Source of the DNA: Pseudomonas sp. TH15
GTDB taxonomy: Bacteria > Pseudomonadota > Gammaproteobacteria > Pseudomonadales > Pseudomonadaceae
Assembly: GCF_016651105.1 (NCBI RefSeq)
Contig: NZ_JAEKEL010000001.1
Location: forward strand, 1,757,501-1,821,500
DNA length: 64,000 nucleotides
Direction: 5' to 3'
Positions 55,940-64,000 of the stretch are shown here, in pieces. Both the position numbers and the translations under genes were made by a program. The notes beneath the pieces were generated by a model that saw nothing but the letters and a program-made list of their open reading frames with translations, made no database searches and was not told the DNA's origin. The stretch's first letter is position 1. Each line of letters opens with the position of its first letter.

Positions 55940-57217
55940 ATGACTCAGCTGCGCCGCGTCGCGATCATTGGCGGTAACCGTATTCCTTTCGCCCGCTCCA
56001 ACGGGCCGTACGCCACCGCCAGTAACCAGGCGATGCTCACCGCAGCGCTCGAAGGCCTGATCGAACGCTTCAACCTGCACGGTTTGCGCATGGGCGAGGT
56101 GGCGGCCGGCGCGGTGCTCAAGCTCTCGCGGGATTTCAACCTGACCCGCGAATGCGTGCTCGGCTCGCGGCTGTCGCCGACCACCCCGGCCTACGACATT
56201 CAGCAAGCCTGTGGCACAGGTCTGGAAGCAGCGATATTGGTGGCCAACAAAATCGCCCTCGGCCAGATCGAGTGCGGCATTGCCGGTGGCGTCGATACCA
56301 CCTCCGATGCGCCGATTGGCGTCAGCGAAGGTCTGCGCAAAATCCTTCTGGAAGCCAACCGCGCCAAAACCACAGGCGACAAACTGAAAACGATTCTGCA
56401 ACTGCGTCCGCACCACCTGATCCCGGAATTTCCGCGCAACGGTGAGCCGCGCACCGGCCTGTCCATGGGCCAGCACTGCGAGTTGATGGCCCAGACCTGG
56501 AACATCCCTCGCGAGGAGCAGGATCAACTGGCCCTCGAAAGCCATCAGAAACTGGCCGCGTCCTACGCCGAAGGTTGGCACAACGATCTGATGACGCCGT
56601 TCCTCGGCCTGACCCGGGACAACAATCTGCGCCCGGACCTGACCCTGGAAAAACTCGCCTCGCTCAAACCGGCCTTCGAGAAAAGCGCCAAGGGCACCAT
56701 GACGGCGGGCAACTCCACGCCACTGACCGATGGCGCGTCGCTGGTGCTGTTGGGCAGTGAAGAATGGGCGAAAGAGCGCGGCTTGCCGATCCTCGCGTAC
56801 TTGCGCGACGGCGAAGCGGCGGCGGTGGATTTCGTCAACGGCGCCGAAGGGCTGCTGATGGCGCCGGTGTACGCCGTACCGCGTTTGCTGGCGCGCAATG
56901 GCCTGACCTTGCAGGATTTCGACTATTACGAAATCCACGAAGCCTTCGCCGCGCAGGTGCTCTGCACGTTGAAGGCCTGGGAAGATCCCGAATACTGCAA
57001 AACCCGCCTCGGCCTCGACGCGCCGCTGGGCTCCATCGACCGCAACCGGCTCAACGTCAAGGGCAGTTCACTGGCGGCGGGGCATCCGTTTGCGGCTACG
57101 GGTGGGCGCATCGTCGCCAACCTGGCGAAGTTGCTGGACGCGGCGGGCAAGGGCCGCGGGTTGATCTCGATCTGTGCCGCCGGTGGCCAAGGCGTAACAG
57201 CCATCATCGAACGCTGA
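55940..57217 (+). CDS. Acetyl-CoA acetyltransferase / 3-ketoacyl-CoA thiolase (FadI-like)
   Basis: A 425-residue thiolase. The nucleophilic cysteine is C91 in DIQQACGTGLEA; EIHEAFAAQ and the second half-site SICAAGGQG with its acid-base Cys and the GHPFAATGG His are intact. The protein groups with FadI-like thiolases acting on medium or unusual chain lengths. AAGGAG is 7 bases before ATG 55940. It diverges from the FabG-like/MaoC-like pair; together these three steps could build or degrade 3-hydroxyacyl chains. Confidence 0.93.
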   Translation: MTQLRRVAIIGGNRIPFARSNGPYATASNQAMLTAALEGLIERFNLHGLRMGEVAAGAVLKLSRDFNLTRECVLGSRLSPTTPAYDIQQACGTGLEAAILVANKIALGQIECGIAGGVDTTSDAPIGVSEGLRKILLEANRAKTTGDKLKTILQLRPHHLIPEFPRNGEPRTGLSMGQHCELMAQTWNIPREEQDQLALESHQKLAASYAEGWHNDLMTPFLGLTRDNNLRPDLTLEKLASLKPAFEKSAKGTMTAGNSTPLTDGASLVLLGSEEWAKERGLPILAYLRDGEAAAVDFVNGAEGLLMAPVYAVPRLLARNGLTLQDFDYYEIHEAFAAQVLCTLKAWEDPEYCKTRLGLDAPLGSIDRNRLNVKGSSLAAGHPFAATGGRIVANLAKLLDAAGKGRGLISICAAGGQGVTAIIER

Positions 57218-57220
57218 AAA

Positions 57221-57272
57221 GCCCCTCACCCTAACCCCCTCCGGGAGGGAGAGGGCTGGGGTGAGGGTGTTT
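57221..57272 (+). terminator. GC-rich hairpin after the thiolase gene
   Basis: CCCTCACCC and the C-rich stretch pair with GGAGGGAGAGGG and GGGTGAGGG, then TGTTTTC follows. The sequence resembles a C-rich intergenic hairpin common in pseudomonads and probably ends the thiolase transcript. The rest of the gap to 57486 holds no gene I can support. Confidence 0.7.
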
Positions 57273-57486
57273 TCTGACCCGATGTCAGATTCTGTCGCAA
57301 ATGCCCTCAACACCGATCAGCAACATTTACCACCGCCTCGGCTATGATTCGCCGCGGTCAGATTTTCGGCACATTGTGTGCATCTGCAATGTTCATAGGT
57401 CGGCAACCCCTCCCCGACGCGCAAGGATTGCCGTATAACGAATGACTTTCGCGTGTTTGGTAATAAAGGACCCACAATAAAAGCTG

Positions 57487-58380
57487 ATGAAGACTCCAAA
57501 ACGCATTGAACCCCTGATCGAGGACGGTCTGGTCGACGAGGTGCTGCGCCCACTCATGAGTGGTAAAGAAGCAGCTGTTTATGTGGTGCGCTGCGGTAAT
57601 GAGCTACGTTGCGCGAAGGTCTACAAGGAGGCGAATAAACGCAGTTTCCGTCAGGCGGCCGAGTACCAGGAAGGCCGCAAGGTGCGCAACAGCCGACAGG
57701 CTCGGGCGATGGCCAAGGGCTCCAAGTTCGGCAAGAAAGAAACCGAGGACGCCTGGCAGAACGCCGAAGTCGCGGCCCTGTTCCGTCTGGCCGGCGCCGG
57801 TGTGCGGGTGCCCAAGCCGTATGACTTCCTCGAAGGCGTACTGCTCATGGAGCTGGTGGCCGATGAATACGGCGATGCCGCGCCACGTCTGAACGACGTG
57901 GTGCTGGAACCGGATCAGGCCCGTGAATATCACGCGTTCCTGATTTCCCAAATCGTGCTGATGTTGTGTACCGGTCTGGTGCACGGTGACCTTTCGGAGT
58001 TCAACGTACTGTTGACCCCGACCGGCCCGGTCATCATTGACTTGCCGCAAGCTGTGGATGCGGCGGGCAACAACCACGCGTTCAACATGCTGGAGCGGGA
58101 CGTGGGCAACATGGCGTCCTACTTCGGGCGTTTTGCGCCGGAGTTGAAAAAGACCAAGTACGCCAAGGAAATGTGGGCGCTCTACGAAGCCGGCACCTTA
58201 CACCCGGCCAGCGTGTTGACCGGCGAGTTCGACGAGCCGGAAGAGCTGGCGGACGTTGGCGGCGTCATACGCGAAATCGAGGCCGCACGCCTGGATGAAG
58301 AGCGTAAACAAGCGGTGCGCGCGGCTGATGATGCGCCACCGGGCAAAACCGAAGAACCGCCTCCACCTTGGATGCAGTGA
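57487..58380 (+). CDS. RIO-family atypical serine kinase
   Basis: A 297-residue RIO1-like kinase. The nucleotide site (MSGKEAAVYVVRCGNELRCA, with the invariant Lys), catalytic loop LVHGDLSEFNVLL (Asp about 168) and metal-binding IDLPQAVD are present. Residues after about 255 are acidic and end in a Pro-rich tail. Bacterial RIO proteins are rare and their targets unknown; archaeal and eukaryotic relatives act in ribosome maturation. Found alone, with its own terminator. No start alternative is better than the ATG at 57487. Confidence 0.88.
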   Translation: MKTPKRIEPLIEDGLVDEVLRPLMSGKEAAVYVVRCGNELRCAKVYKEANKRSFRQAAEYQEGRKVRNSRQARAMAKGSKFGKKETEDAWQNAEVAALFRLAGAGVRVPKPYDFLEGVLLMELVADEYGDAAPRLNDVVLEPDQAREYHAFLISQIVLMLCTGLVHGDLSEFNVLLTPTGPVIIDLPQAVDAAGNNHAFNMLERDVGNMASYFGRFAPELKKTKYAKEMWALYEAGTLHPASVLTGEFDEPEELADVGGVIREIEAARLDEERKQAVRAADDAPPGKTEEPPPPWMQ

Positions 58381-58390
58381 TCGGTTAACG

Positions 58391-58417
58391 AAAAACCCGG
58401 CGCAGGCCGGGTTTTTT
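58391..58417 (+). terminator. Intrinsic terminator after the RIO kinase gene
   Basis: AAAACCCGGC with GCCGGGTTTT as stem and a short loop (GCAG), followed by a T-run. Placed 11 bases past the stop; functional on both strands by symmetry. Confidence 0.88.
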
Positions 58418-58440
58418 GTGTGCAGAACAGCAGAAATCCC

Positions 58441-58586
58441 TTGCAGGAACAGAGCTTGCTCGCGAAAGCGCTTCGTCTGCCAATATGATGGTGACTGACA
58501 CGCCCCCTTCGCGAGCAAGCTTTGCTCCTGCAGTGGATATAAAAGGGCCAGATCAAAAGATCGCAGCCCGCGGCAGCTCCTACAAG
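58441..58586. repeat. Two REP elements ahead of the MFS gene
   Basis: A paired element (TTGCAGGAACAGAGCTTGCT and complement, 58441-58533) is followed by a single arm of the other family (GATCAAAAGATCGCAGCCCG to CTCCTACAAGG, about 58551-58587). The second ends in the AAGGA that serves as the ribosome site of the next gene. Confidence 0.8.
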
Positions 58587-58594
58587 GATCGTAT

Positions 58595-59808
58595 GTGAGT
58601 ACTTTACGCAACACCCACTTGATCATCACCGCTCGGCTGATTTCCGATTTCGGCGCCTTCCTCAACATGGTTGCGCTGGCCACCTACGTCTACCTGCTGA
58701 GCAACAGCGCCATGAGCGTCGGGATTTTCCTCGCCAGTCGCGTCGGCGGGGGATTTTTGCCAGTCTGGTGGGCACTCGCTTTTACCGACGCTGGAATGGC
58801 CGCGTACCGCTGATCGCGTTCGATCTGTTGCGCGCCGGTTTGCTCGGCCTGCTGCTGATCACGCCGGTCAGTCTGCAAGCATTGCTGCTGCCGGTAATTG
58901 CGTTTGGTCTGGGGTTTGGCAATTCGATGTTCGCCATCGGCCTCAACAGCCAATTGCCGAACCTGATCGACCGCGAACACTTGCTCAAGACCAACGCCTG
59001 GATCACTTCGGCAGCGTCCATTGCGATGGTCGGTGGCAGTCTGGTGGCGGGGTTGGTGGTCGCGGCGTTTGGCTTTGAAGCGGTGTTCGCACTGAATGTG
59101 GTCACCTATCTGCTGGCGGCGTTGTTGATTGTGCCGTTGCGATTTCGCGCAATCGTTCCTGCTGCAGAATCGAATTCCGAACGCGGGGAATGGTCGGCGC
59201 TGCTTCAGGGGTTACGGTCCGCTCCGGTGCTGGCGGCGATGCTTGCAGTCGCCATGGCCGACACCCTCGGCAGCGCGGCGCACAACGTCGGGTTCCCGAT
59301 CATCTCCCGACTGTTGACGCCGGAATCGGCCAGTACCACGTTGGGTCTGATGCTGGCGGTCTGGGCCAGCGGCAAACTCATCGGCGCGCGGATTGCCAGC
59401 CGTCTCAAAGGCTCGGACAACATCAATTTGGAGCGGCGGTTTTTCTTCGGCGTGCTGCTGATGTCCTGCGGCTTCATCCTGATGTTCCAGCAACAGACCC
59501 TTTACGGTTTGCTGCTGTTCTCGTTGCCGGCCGGGCTGGGCGACGGTTTTTCCGAAGTCGGTCTGATGTCGCGCCTGCAACGTGAGCCGGACCACCTGCG
59601 TCTGCCGATCTTCAGCTTCCTTACGCTGTTGCAAATGACCGGCTTCGGTATCGGCATGCTGATCGCCGCGCCGTTCTATGCCTGGTGGACGCCCGGCGCG
59701 GTGGTGATGTTGTTCCACGGTATTCCCCTCACCACGTTGCTGGTGGTGAAGGGCTTGTCGCTCAGGCGCGAGCAGGCTCGGCGCAGCAACCCGACGCCAG
59801 CTCCTTGA
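58595..59808 (+). pseudogene. MFS transporter broken by a -1 frameshift
   Basis: The GTG at 58595 starts a normal MFS N-terminus (RLISDFGAFLNMVALATYVY) and the frame ends at 58813. A second frame from 58768 to 59808 carries the rest (RFYRRWNGRVPLIAFDLLRA, LNSQLPNLIDREHLLKTNAW, to the end). One more G in the G5 run at 58748-58752 joins GIFLASRVGG to GIFASLVGTRFYRRWNGRVP and gives one protein of about 404 residues, the length expected for a full transporter with 11-12 helices. I consider it likely intact in the real genome. Substrate unknown. Its 3' end overlaps the convergent cueR by 47 bases. Confidence 0.83.
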
Positions 59809-60175
59809 GGATCGGGCAGTCGGGGCGGTGGTCGCCCTGACAGTGCTCGACCAAATCCTGCAAGGTGTCGCGCAGTTGGCCGAGTTCGCGGATCTTCTGG
59901 TTCAGCTCGTCGATGTGTTGACGGGCCAGTGCCTTCACATCAGCGCTGGCCCGCTGGCGGTCCTGCCAAAGGGTCAGCAGTTTACCGACCTCTTCCAGTG
60001 AAAACCCCAAGTCCCGGGAACGCTTGATGAAGGCCAGTGTGTGCAGGTCATCATCGCCATAGACCCGGTAGCCGCTGTCGGTGCGATGGGCAGCCTTGAG
60101 CAAGCCTGTGGATTCGTAATAACGGATCATCTTCGCGCTCAGGCCACTGTGGCGGGCCGCTTGGCCGATGTTCAT
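59762..60175 (-). CDS. cueR: Cu(I)-responsive MerR-type regulator CueR
   Basis: A 137-residue MerR-family activator. HTH ([20 protein letters not shown]), dimer helix, and the C-terminal Cu(I) loop with two cysteines eight apart, [12 protein letters not shown], as in E. coli CueR (C112/C120). The ATG overlaps the copA stop by 4 bases, so it is cotranscribed with copA. It should act at the two CueR-type operators upstream of copA and copZ. Confidence 0.94.
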   Translation of the reverse strand: MNIGQAARHSGLSAKMIRYYESTGLLKAAHRTDSGYRVYGDDDLHTLAFIKRSRDLGFSLEEVGKLLTLWQDRQRASADVKALARQHIDELNQKIRELGQLRDTLQDLVEHCQGDHRPDCPILKELASGCCAEPARA

Positions 60176-62562
60176 CGGTTGTCCTCCAGATCCTTGGGTT
60201 TCCAGGTTTTCAACAGTAACGCATTGCTCACCACGCTGACGCTCGACAGCGCCATGGCCGCGCCGGCCAGTACCGGGTTGAGGAAGCCGAACGCCGCCAG
60301 CGGAATGCCGATCAGGTTATAGACGAAGGCCCAGAACAGATTTTGCCGGATCTTCGCGTAGGTCTTGCGGCTGATCTCCAGCGCCGCCGGCACCAGCCGT
60401 GGATCACCGCGCATCAGGGTGATCCCGGCGGCGTGCATCGCCACGTCAGTGCCGCCACCCATGGCGATGCCGATATCCGCGGCGGCCAGCGCAGGGGCGT
60501 CGTTGATGCCGTCGCCGACCATCGCCACCACGCCGGTTTTCTTCAATTCGGCGACGGTGGCGGCTTTGTCCGCCGGGAGGACTTCAGCGTGAACATCTTT
60601 AATCCCCAAAGCGTCGGCCACTACTTTGGCGCTGCCACGGTTGTCGCCGGTCAGCAGGTGGCTGCTGATATTGCGTGCGTTGAGTTGCTGCACCGCTTGC
60701 AAGGCACCGGGCTTGAGGGTGTCGCCAAAGGCAAACAGGCCGAGCACGCGCGGATCGGGGCTTTGCTCGATCAGCCAGGACAGCGTCCGGCCTTCGGTTT
60801 CCCAGGCTTTTGCGGAATCAGCCAAGGAGCCCGCGCTCAAAGCGCTTTCCTCCAGCAGACGACGATTGCCCAGCGCCAACCGACGCCCGTCGAGGGTGCC
60901 GGCAATCCCGCGTCCGGTCAGCGACTGGCTGTCGCTGACATCGGCCACGATCAACCCACGCTCGGCGCAAGCATCCAGAACAGCTTTGGCCAGCGGGTGT
61001 TCGCTGCCCCGTTGCAGCGCGCCGGCCATTTGCAGCAGCGGCGCTTCATTACCGTCAACCGCGCTCAAATGAGCGATGCGCGGGGTACCGGAGGTCAGGG
61101 TGCCGGTCTTGTCGAAGACCACCGCGCTGACTTCATGGGCACGCTCCAGCGCTTCGGCGTCCTTGATCAAAATCCCGTAGCGCGCCGCCACGCCAGTGCC
61201 GGCCATGATCGCGGTCGGCGTGGCCAGGCCCAAGGCGCAAGGGCAGGCGATCACCAGCACCGCGACGGCGTTGATCAATGCCGTTTCGATCGGTGCGCCG
61301 TATAGCCACCAACCGATCAACGTCGCCAGGGCCAGGACCAATACCGTCGGCACGAACACCTGGCTGACTTTATCCACCAGTTTCTGGATCGGCGCTTTCG
61401 CGGCTTGAGCATCCTCGACCAGACGAATGATCCGCGCCAATACGGTTTCGGCGCCGAGCGCCAAGGTGCGAACCAGCAACCGACCTTCGCCGTTGATCGC
61501 ACCACCGGTGACTTTATCGCCGGGTTGTTTTGGCACTGGCAGGCTTTCGCCGCTGATCAACGCTTCGTCGGCGTGGCTCTGGCCTTCCACCACTTCGCCG
61601 TCCACGGGGAAGCGTTCGCCGGGTTTGACCATGACCAGATCATTCAGGCGCAAGGCGCTGATGGCGACATCTTGTTCACGGCCGTCGATGACTTGAATCG
61701 CCCGCTCCGGACGCAAGGCTTCCAGTGCGCGAATGGCGCTGGCGGTCTGGCGTTTAGCGCGACTTTCCAGGTATTTGCCCAGCAGCACCAGGGCGATTAC
61801 CACCGCTGACGCTTCGAAATACAGATGCGGCATACGCCCGGCGGCGGTGGCCCATTCGTAGAGGCTCAAGCCATAACCGGCGCTGGTGCCCAGGGCGACG
61901 AGCAGGTCCATATTGCCGGCCCCGGCGCGCACGGCTTTCCAGGCAGCGACGTAAAACCTTGCGCCGAAGATGAATTGCACCGGCGTGGCCAAGGCGAATT
62001 GTGCCCAGGCCGGGAGCATCCAGTGCACGCCTAAGGGCTGCAGCAGCATCGGCAGCACCAGTGGCAGGGCGAGGGCGATGGCCGCGAGCAAGATCCAGCG
62101 CTCACGATGAAGGCGGGCCTGTTGATTGTCGGTGGGGTGTTCGACTTCCCAGACGCTGGCGTTGTAGCCCGCCTTGGTGACAGCGGCGATCAGGATTTGC
62201 GGATCGATGTGGCCGAGCAGTTCGAGGTGCGCACGTTCGTTGGCCAGGTTGACGCTGACGCTTTTCACCCCTGGCACCTTGGTCAGCGCCCGTTCGACCC
62301 GGCCGACGCAGGACGCGCAGGTCATGCCGTCGATGCTCAACTCCAGACTTTGCTGCGGCACGCTGTAGCCGGCCTGCTGCACCGCGTCCATCAATGCAGG
62401 CAAGCTGTCGCTGGGCGCTTGGATACGCGCCTGCTCGGTGGCCAGGTTGACACTGACGGCTGTGGCGCCGATGACTTTGCTCAAGGCGCGCTCGACACGC
62501 CCGGCGCAACTGGCGCAGGTCATGCCGGCAATCGGCAGGTCGAAAGTGGTGGATTCGGACAT
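60172..62562 (-). CDS. copA: Cu(I)-exporting P1B-type ATPase
   Basis: A 796-residue inner-membrane ATPase that pumps Cu(I) from cytosol to periplasm. Two N-terminal HMA domains (GMTCASC at C16/C19 and C82/C85), eight transmembrane helices with the metal site CPC ([10 protein letters not shown], near 440), phosphorylation site DKTGTLTSG (D484) and hinge [18 protein letters not shown]. The sixth-helix CPC and both HMA sites are intact. It has the operator immediately upstream and overlaps cueR downstream. Confidence 0.96.
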   Translation of the reverse strand: MSESTTFDLPIAGMTCASCAGRVERALSKVIGATAVSVNLATEQARIQAPSDSLPALMDAVQQAGYSVPQQSLELSIDGMTCASCVGRVERALTKVPGVKSVSVNLANERAHLELLGHIDPQILIAAVTKAGYNASVWEVEHPTDNQQARLHRERWILLAAIALALPLVLPMLLQPLGVHWMLPAWAQFALATPVQFIFGARFYVAAWKAVRAGAGNMDLLVALGTSAGYGLSLYEWATAAGRMPHLYFEASAVVIALVLLGKYLESRAKRQTASAIRALEALRPERAIQVIDGREQDVAISALRLNDLVMVKPGERFPVDGEVVEGQSHADEALISGESLPVPKQPGDKVTGGAINGEGRLLVRTLALGAETVLARIIRLVEDAQAAKAPIQKLVDKVSQVFVPTVLVLALATLIGWWLYGAPIETALINAVAVLVIACPCALGLATPTAIMAGTGVAARYGILIKDAEALERAHEVSAVVFDKTGTLTSGTPRIAHLSAVDGNEAPLLQMAGALQRGSEHPLAKAVLDACAERGLIVADVSDSQSLTGRGIAGTLDGRRLALGNRRLLEESALSAGSLADSAKAWETEGRTLSWLIEQSPDPRVLGLFAFGDTLKPGALQAVQQLNARNISSHLLTGDNRGSAKVVADALGIKDVHAEVLPADKAATVAELKKTGVVAMVGDGINDAPALAAADIGIAMGGGTDVAMHAAGITLMRGDPRLVPAALEISRKTYAKIRQNLFWAFVYNLIGIPLAAFGFLNPVLAGAAMALSSVSVVSNALLLKTWKPKDLEDNR

Positions 62563-62598
62563 CGGTCACGCTCCCTGTAGAAAGTGTCTACAGGATCA

Positions 62599-62619
62599 AC
62601 CTTGCCATGCTGGCAAGGT
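62599..62619 (-). promoter_or_regulatory. CueR operator and promoter of copA
   Basis: A perfect palindrome CCTTGCCATGCTGGCAAGG (core 62600-62618) sits 37 bases upstream of the copA ATG. On the minus strand it overlaps a TTGACC -35 box with the 19-bp-type spacing typical of MerR-family promoters. The -10 match is weak. Confidence 0.88.
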
Positions 62620-62643
62620 CAAGCGCCATGTTCCAGATCAATA

Positions 62644-62731
62644 GATCAAAAGATCGCAGCCTTCGGCAACTCCTACATTGATGGTGTGGTAACCCAATCC
62701 TGTAGGAGGTGCCGAAGGCTGCGATCTTTTA
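62644..62731. repeat. Paired REP element between copA and the secreted protein gene
   Basis: Arms GATCAAAAGATCGCAGCC and GGCTGCGATCTTTTACAGG in inverted orientation. Confidence 0.85.
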
Positions 62732-62739
62732 CAGGCGAC

Positions 62740-63123
62740 TCAATACTCGAGAGCGGCCGGCCGCAGGTACATCCCTCTCGCCGTCGTCGCAATCCGGTAC
62801 TTCACGACATCGCCGGCCTTGAGCGTGATTTCCTGCGCGGGCGGTGCCAGCATGCCAGGGCTGCAGCCCGGGACTTGACCGGGTTCCAGCTTCAGACGTA
62901 CGGAAATCGTGCCGTGAGGCAGGTTGAACGAGATGGTCTGCTCCTGCAGCAATCGCCCCACAGGCTGGTCCTGTATGTACACGCCAATCTCGCAGGAGGT
63001 CGCCACTTCCAGGCGCTCACGCGAGATGATCAGAACCGCGTAATCCTCGCCGGCGGCGTTGGCCGAAGGCAGGGCGGCGAAAAGGCTGAGGAAGCCAAAC
63101 AGGCTGAGAGTTGACCAGCGCAT
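62740..63123 (-). CDS. Exported protein of unknown function in the copper locus
   Basis: A 127-residue protein with a signal peptide (MRWSTLSLFGFLSLFAALPS, cleavage near ANA-AG). The mature part is beta-rich, with two cysteines (TSCEIGVY and VPGCSPG) that could form one disulphide. I recognise no family; no His/Met-rich copper motif is visible. It lies between copA and copZ, and its start faces the copZ operator, so copper control is possible but unproven. Confidence 0.78.
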   Translation of the reverse strand: MRWSTLSLFGFLSLFAALPSANAAGEDYAVLIISRERLEVATSCEIGVYIQDQPVGRLLQEQTISFNLPHGTISVRLKLEPGQVPGCSPGMLAPPAQEITLKAGDVVKYRIATTARGMYLRPAALEY

Positions 63124-63213
63124 GGCTGAATCTCCAGAGGTCGAGTCATTGATGGACGCAGCTTGGCCGAGCGCGCGGCCGATTGCCAGCCCGGCAGTCT
63201 ATTTCAGAACTTG

Positions 63214-63234
63214 ACCTTGCCATGGTGGCAAGCT
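63214..63234 (+). promoter_or_regulatory. CueR operator and promoter of copZ
   Basis: CCTTGCCATGGTGGCAAG (63215-63232) follows a TTGACC -35 (63211-63216) and precedes GAGACT at the 19-bp spacing, 49 bases before the copZ ATG. It is a near copy of the copA operator. It is also 90 bases from the start of the divergent secreted protein gene. Confidence 0.85.
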
Positions 63235-63282
63235 CGAGACTGCCGGCAGATCATCCAAAAGCCTCATTACAGGAGTCATCCC

Positions 63283-63480
63283 ATGCAAGTGTTCAACGTT
63301 CAAGGCATGTCCTGCGGTCACTGCGTCAAGGCCATCACCCAAGCCCTGCAAGCCAGGGACCCGGCCGCCAGCGTGCGCGTGGATCTGGGGGCGAAGGAAG
63401 TCGGCGTCGAAAGCGCACTGACCACCGAGCAGGTGATCGCCGCGATCACTGAAGAAGGCTACGAAGCCAAAGTCGCCTGA
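63283..63480 (+). CDS. copZ: Copper chaperone CopZ (heavy-metal-associated domain)
   Basis: A 65-residue single HMA domain with metal motif GMSCGHC (M-x-C-x-x-C) near residues 8-14 and a ferredoxin-like fold ending EEGYEAKVA. It delivers Cu(I) to CopA and buffers cytosolic copper. ATG 63283 follows AGGAG by 7 bases. It has its own CueR-type promoter. Confidence 0.94.
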   Translation: MQVFNVQGMSCGHCVKAITQALQARDPAASVRVDLGAKEVGVESALTTEQVIAAITEEGYEAKVA

Positions 63481-63492
63481 AACATTTGCTTT

Positions 63493-63584
63493 TGTAGGAG
63501 CAAAGCTTGCTCGCGAAGAGGCCGGCACATTCAACATCGATGTCGACTGACACTCCGCGATCGCGAGCAAGCCCGCTCCCACAT
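63493..63584. repeat. Paired REP element after copZ
   Basis: Arms TGTAGGAGCAAAGCTTGCTC and a complementary arm ending GCTCCCACAT are separated by about 45 bases. Confidence 0.86.
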
Positions 63585-63696
63585 TGATTTGAGTTCATCC
63601 AGCAGTTTTTAATAGTTAGCGACCTATCGGAATGTTCAAGGCGTCCCCGCGCGGCTAGACTGTCGAGCTGTCGAACCACGCCCAACTGGATGCCCG

Positions 63697-64000
63697 ATGA
63701 ACTTGCGTACCATTTTGATTCTTGGCGCCCTGACCGCTTTCGGTCCGCTGGCGATCGATTTCTATCTGCCGGCGTTCCCGGCCATCGCGCAAGCGTTCGG
63801 CACCGACGAAAAACACGTTCAAATGACGCTCGCTGCGTATTTTCTTGGCTTGTCCATTGGTCAGTTGCTCTACGGCCCGGTGGCGGATCGTTTCGGGCGG
63901 CGTATTCCGTTGCTGACTGGCGTTGGCTTGTTCACCGCTGCTTCCCTGGCCTGCGCATTTGCGCCGAATCTGGAATGGCTGATGGGTGCGCGATTCATCC
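63697..64000 (+). CDS. Bcr/CflA family drug-resistance MFS transporter (N-terminal part)
   Basis: The first 101 codons of a transporter running off the window. N-terminal helix (TILILGALTAFGPLAIDFYL), the Bcr/CflA signature PAFPAIAQAFGTDEKHVQMT, and motif A with GPVADRFGRR between helices 2 and 3. Members export drugs such as bicyclomycin and chloramphenicol, or sulfonamides. The substrate cannot be given from this fragment. The start ATG at 63697 has weak ribosome-site pairing. Confidence 0.88.
   Translation, partial: MNLRTILILGALTAFGPLAIDFYLPAFPAIAQAFGTDEKHVQMTLAAYFLGLSIGQLLYGPVADRFGRRIPLLTGVGLFTAASLACAFAPNLEWLMGARFI

Overview
The window is a chromosomal segment of a Pseudomonas of the P. 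fluorescens group. The first third has the gene order I remember from P. aeruginosa PAO1 (marC-like, retS, purD, purH, fis, dusB, prmA, accC, accB, aroQ, chemoreceptor, gcbA, DUF2333, Nudix, SUI1, speA). Intergenic regions carry many paired REP elements of the two kinds common in fluorescent pseudomonads: GTGGGAGCGGGCTTGCTCGC-type and GTAGGAGCTGCCGCAGGCTG-type.

Layout. 1-8.0 kb, minus strand: MarC-like membrane protein, the RetS hybrid kinase, purine synthesis (purD, purH), then dusB-fis. 8.2-13 kb, minus: a zinc-ribbon membrane protein, prmA and the aroQ-accB-accC operon. 13.2-16.9 kb, minus: a chemoreceptor and a REC-REC-GGDEF diguanylate cyclase (GcbA-like). 17.2-21.6 kb, plus: DUF2333 protein, Nudix hydrolase, SUI1-like factor, SpeA. 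21.8-24.8 kb: a needle-less VgrG, a DUF4123 adaptor and a lipoprotein hydrolase with no other type VI genes nearby. 24.8-29.1 kb: MATE transporter, small membrane protein, MazG-like enzyme, CmoM and two DUF4136 lipoproteins. 29.4-44.6 kb: a complete tad/Flp pilus locus with its PprA-like kinase, PprB regulator, prepilin peptidase, Flp pilin and a receiver-only regulator. 44.6-45.8 kb: a 1.2-kb repeat-rich gap with a 23-unit hexanucleotide array, then a structured leader before a DUF6124 gene. 46.3-52.2 kb: an autotransporter, a TpsB-family outer membrane transporter and a Gly/Thr-rich lipoprotein. 52.4-53.4 kb: four tandem copies of a roughly 240-bp element. 53.4-57.2 kb: a MaoC-like hydratase, FabG-like reductase and FadI-like thiolase. 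57.5-59.8 kb: a RIO kinase and an MFS transporter. 59.8-63.5 kb: a copper module (cueR, copA, copZ) with two CueR-type operators. A Bcr/CflA transporter runs off the right edge.

Two themes connect many genes: the choice between motile and attached life (RetS, GcbA, tad pili under PprAB, autotransporter and TpsB surface proteins) and copper homeostasis.

The most striking sequence-level observation is that four genes (tadG, flp, the tpsB-like gene and the MFS gene) are each out of frame by exactly one missing base inside a mononucleotide run. This looks more like systematic under-calling of homopolymers in the assembly than four independent mutations; true pseudogenes or phase variation remain possible. 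Other items to check are the DUF6124 leader, the hexanucleotide array, the tandem 240-bp repeats, the needle-less VgrG and the TpsB/lipoprotein pair. I saw no tRNA, rRNA, CRISPR array, transposase or prophage gene.
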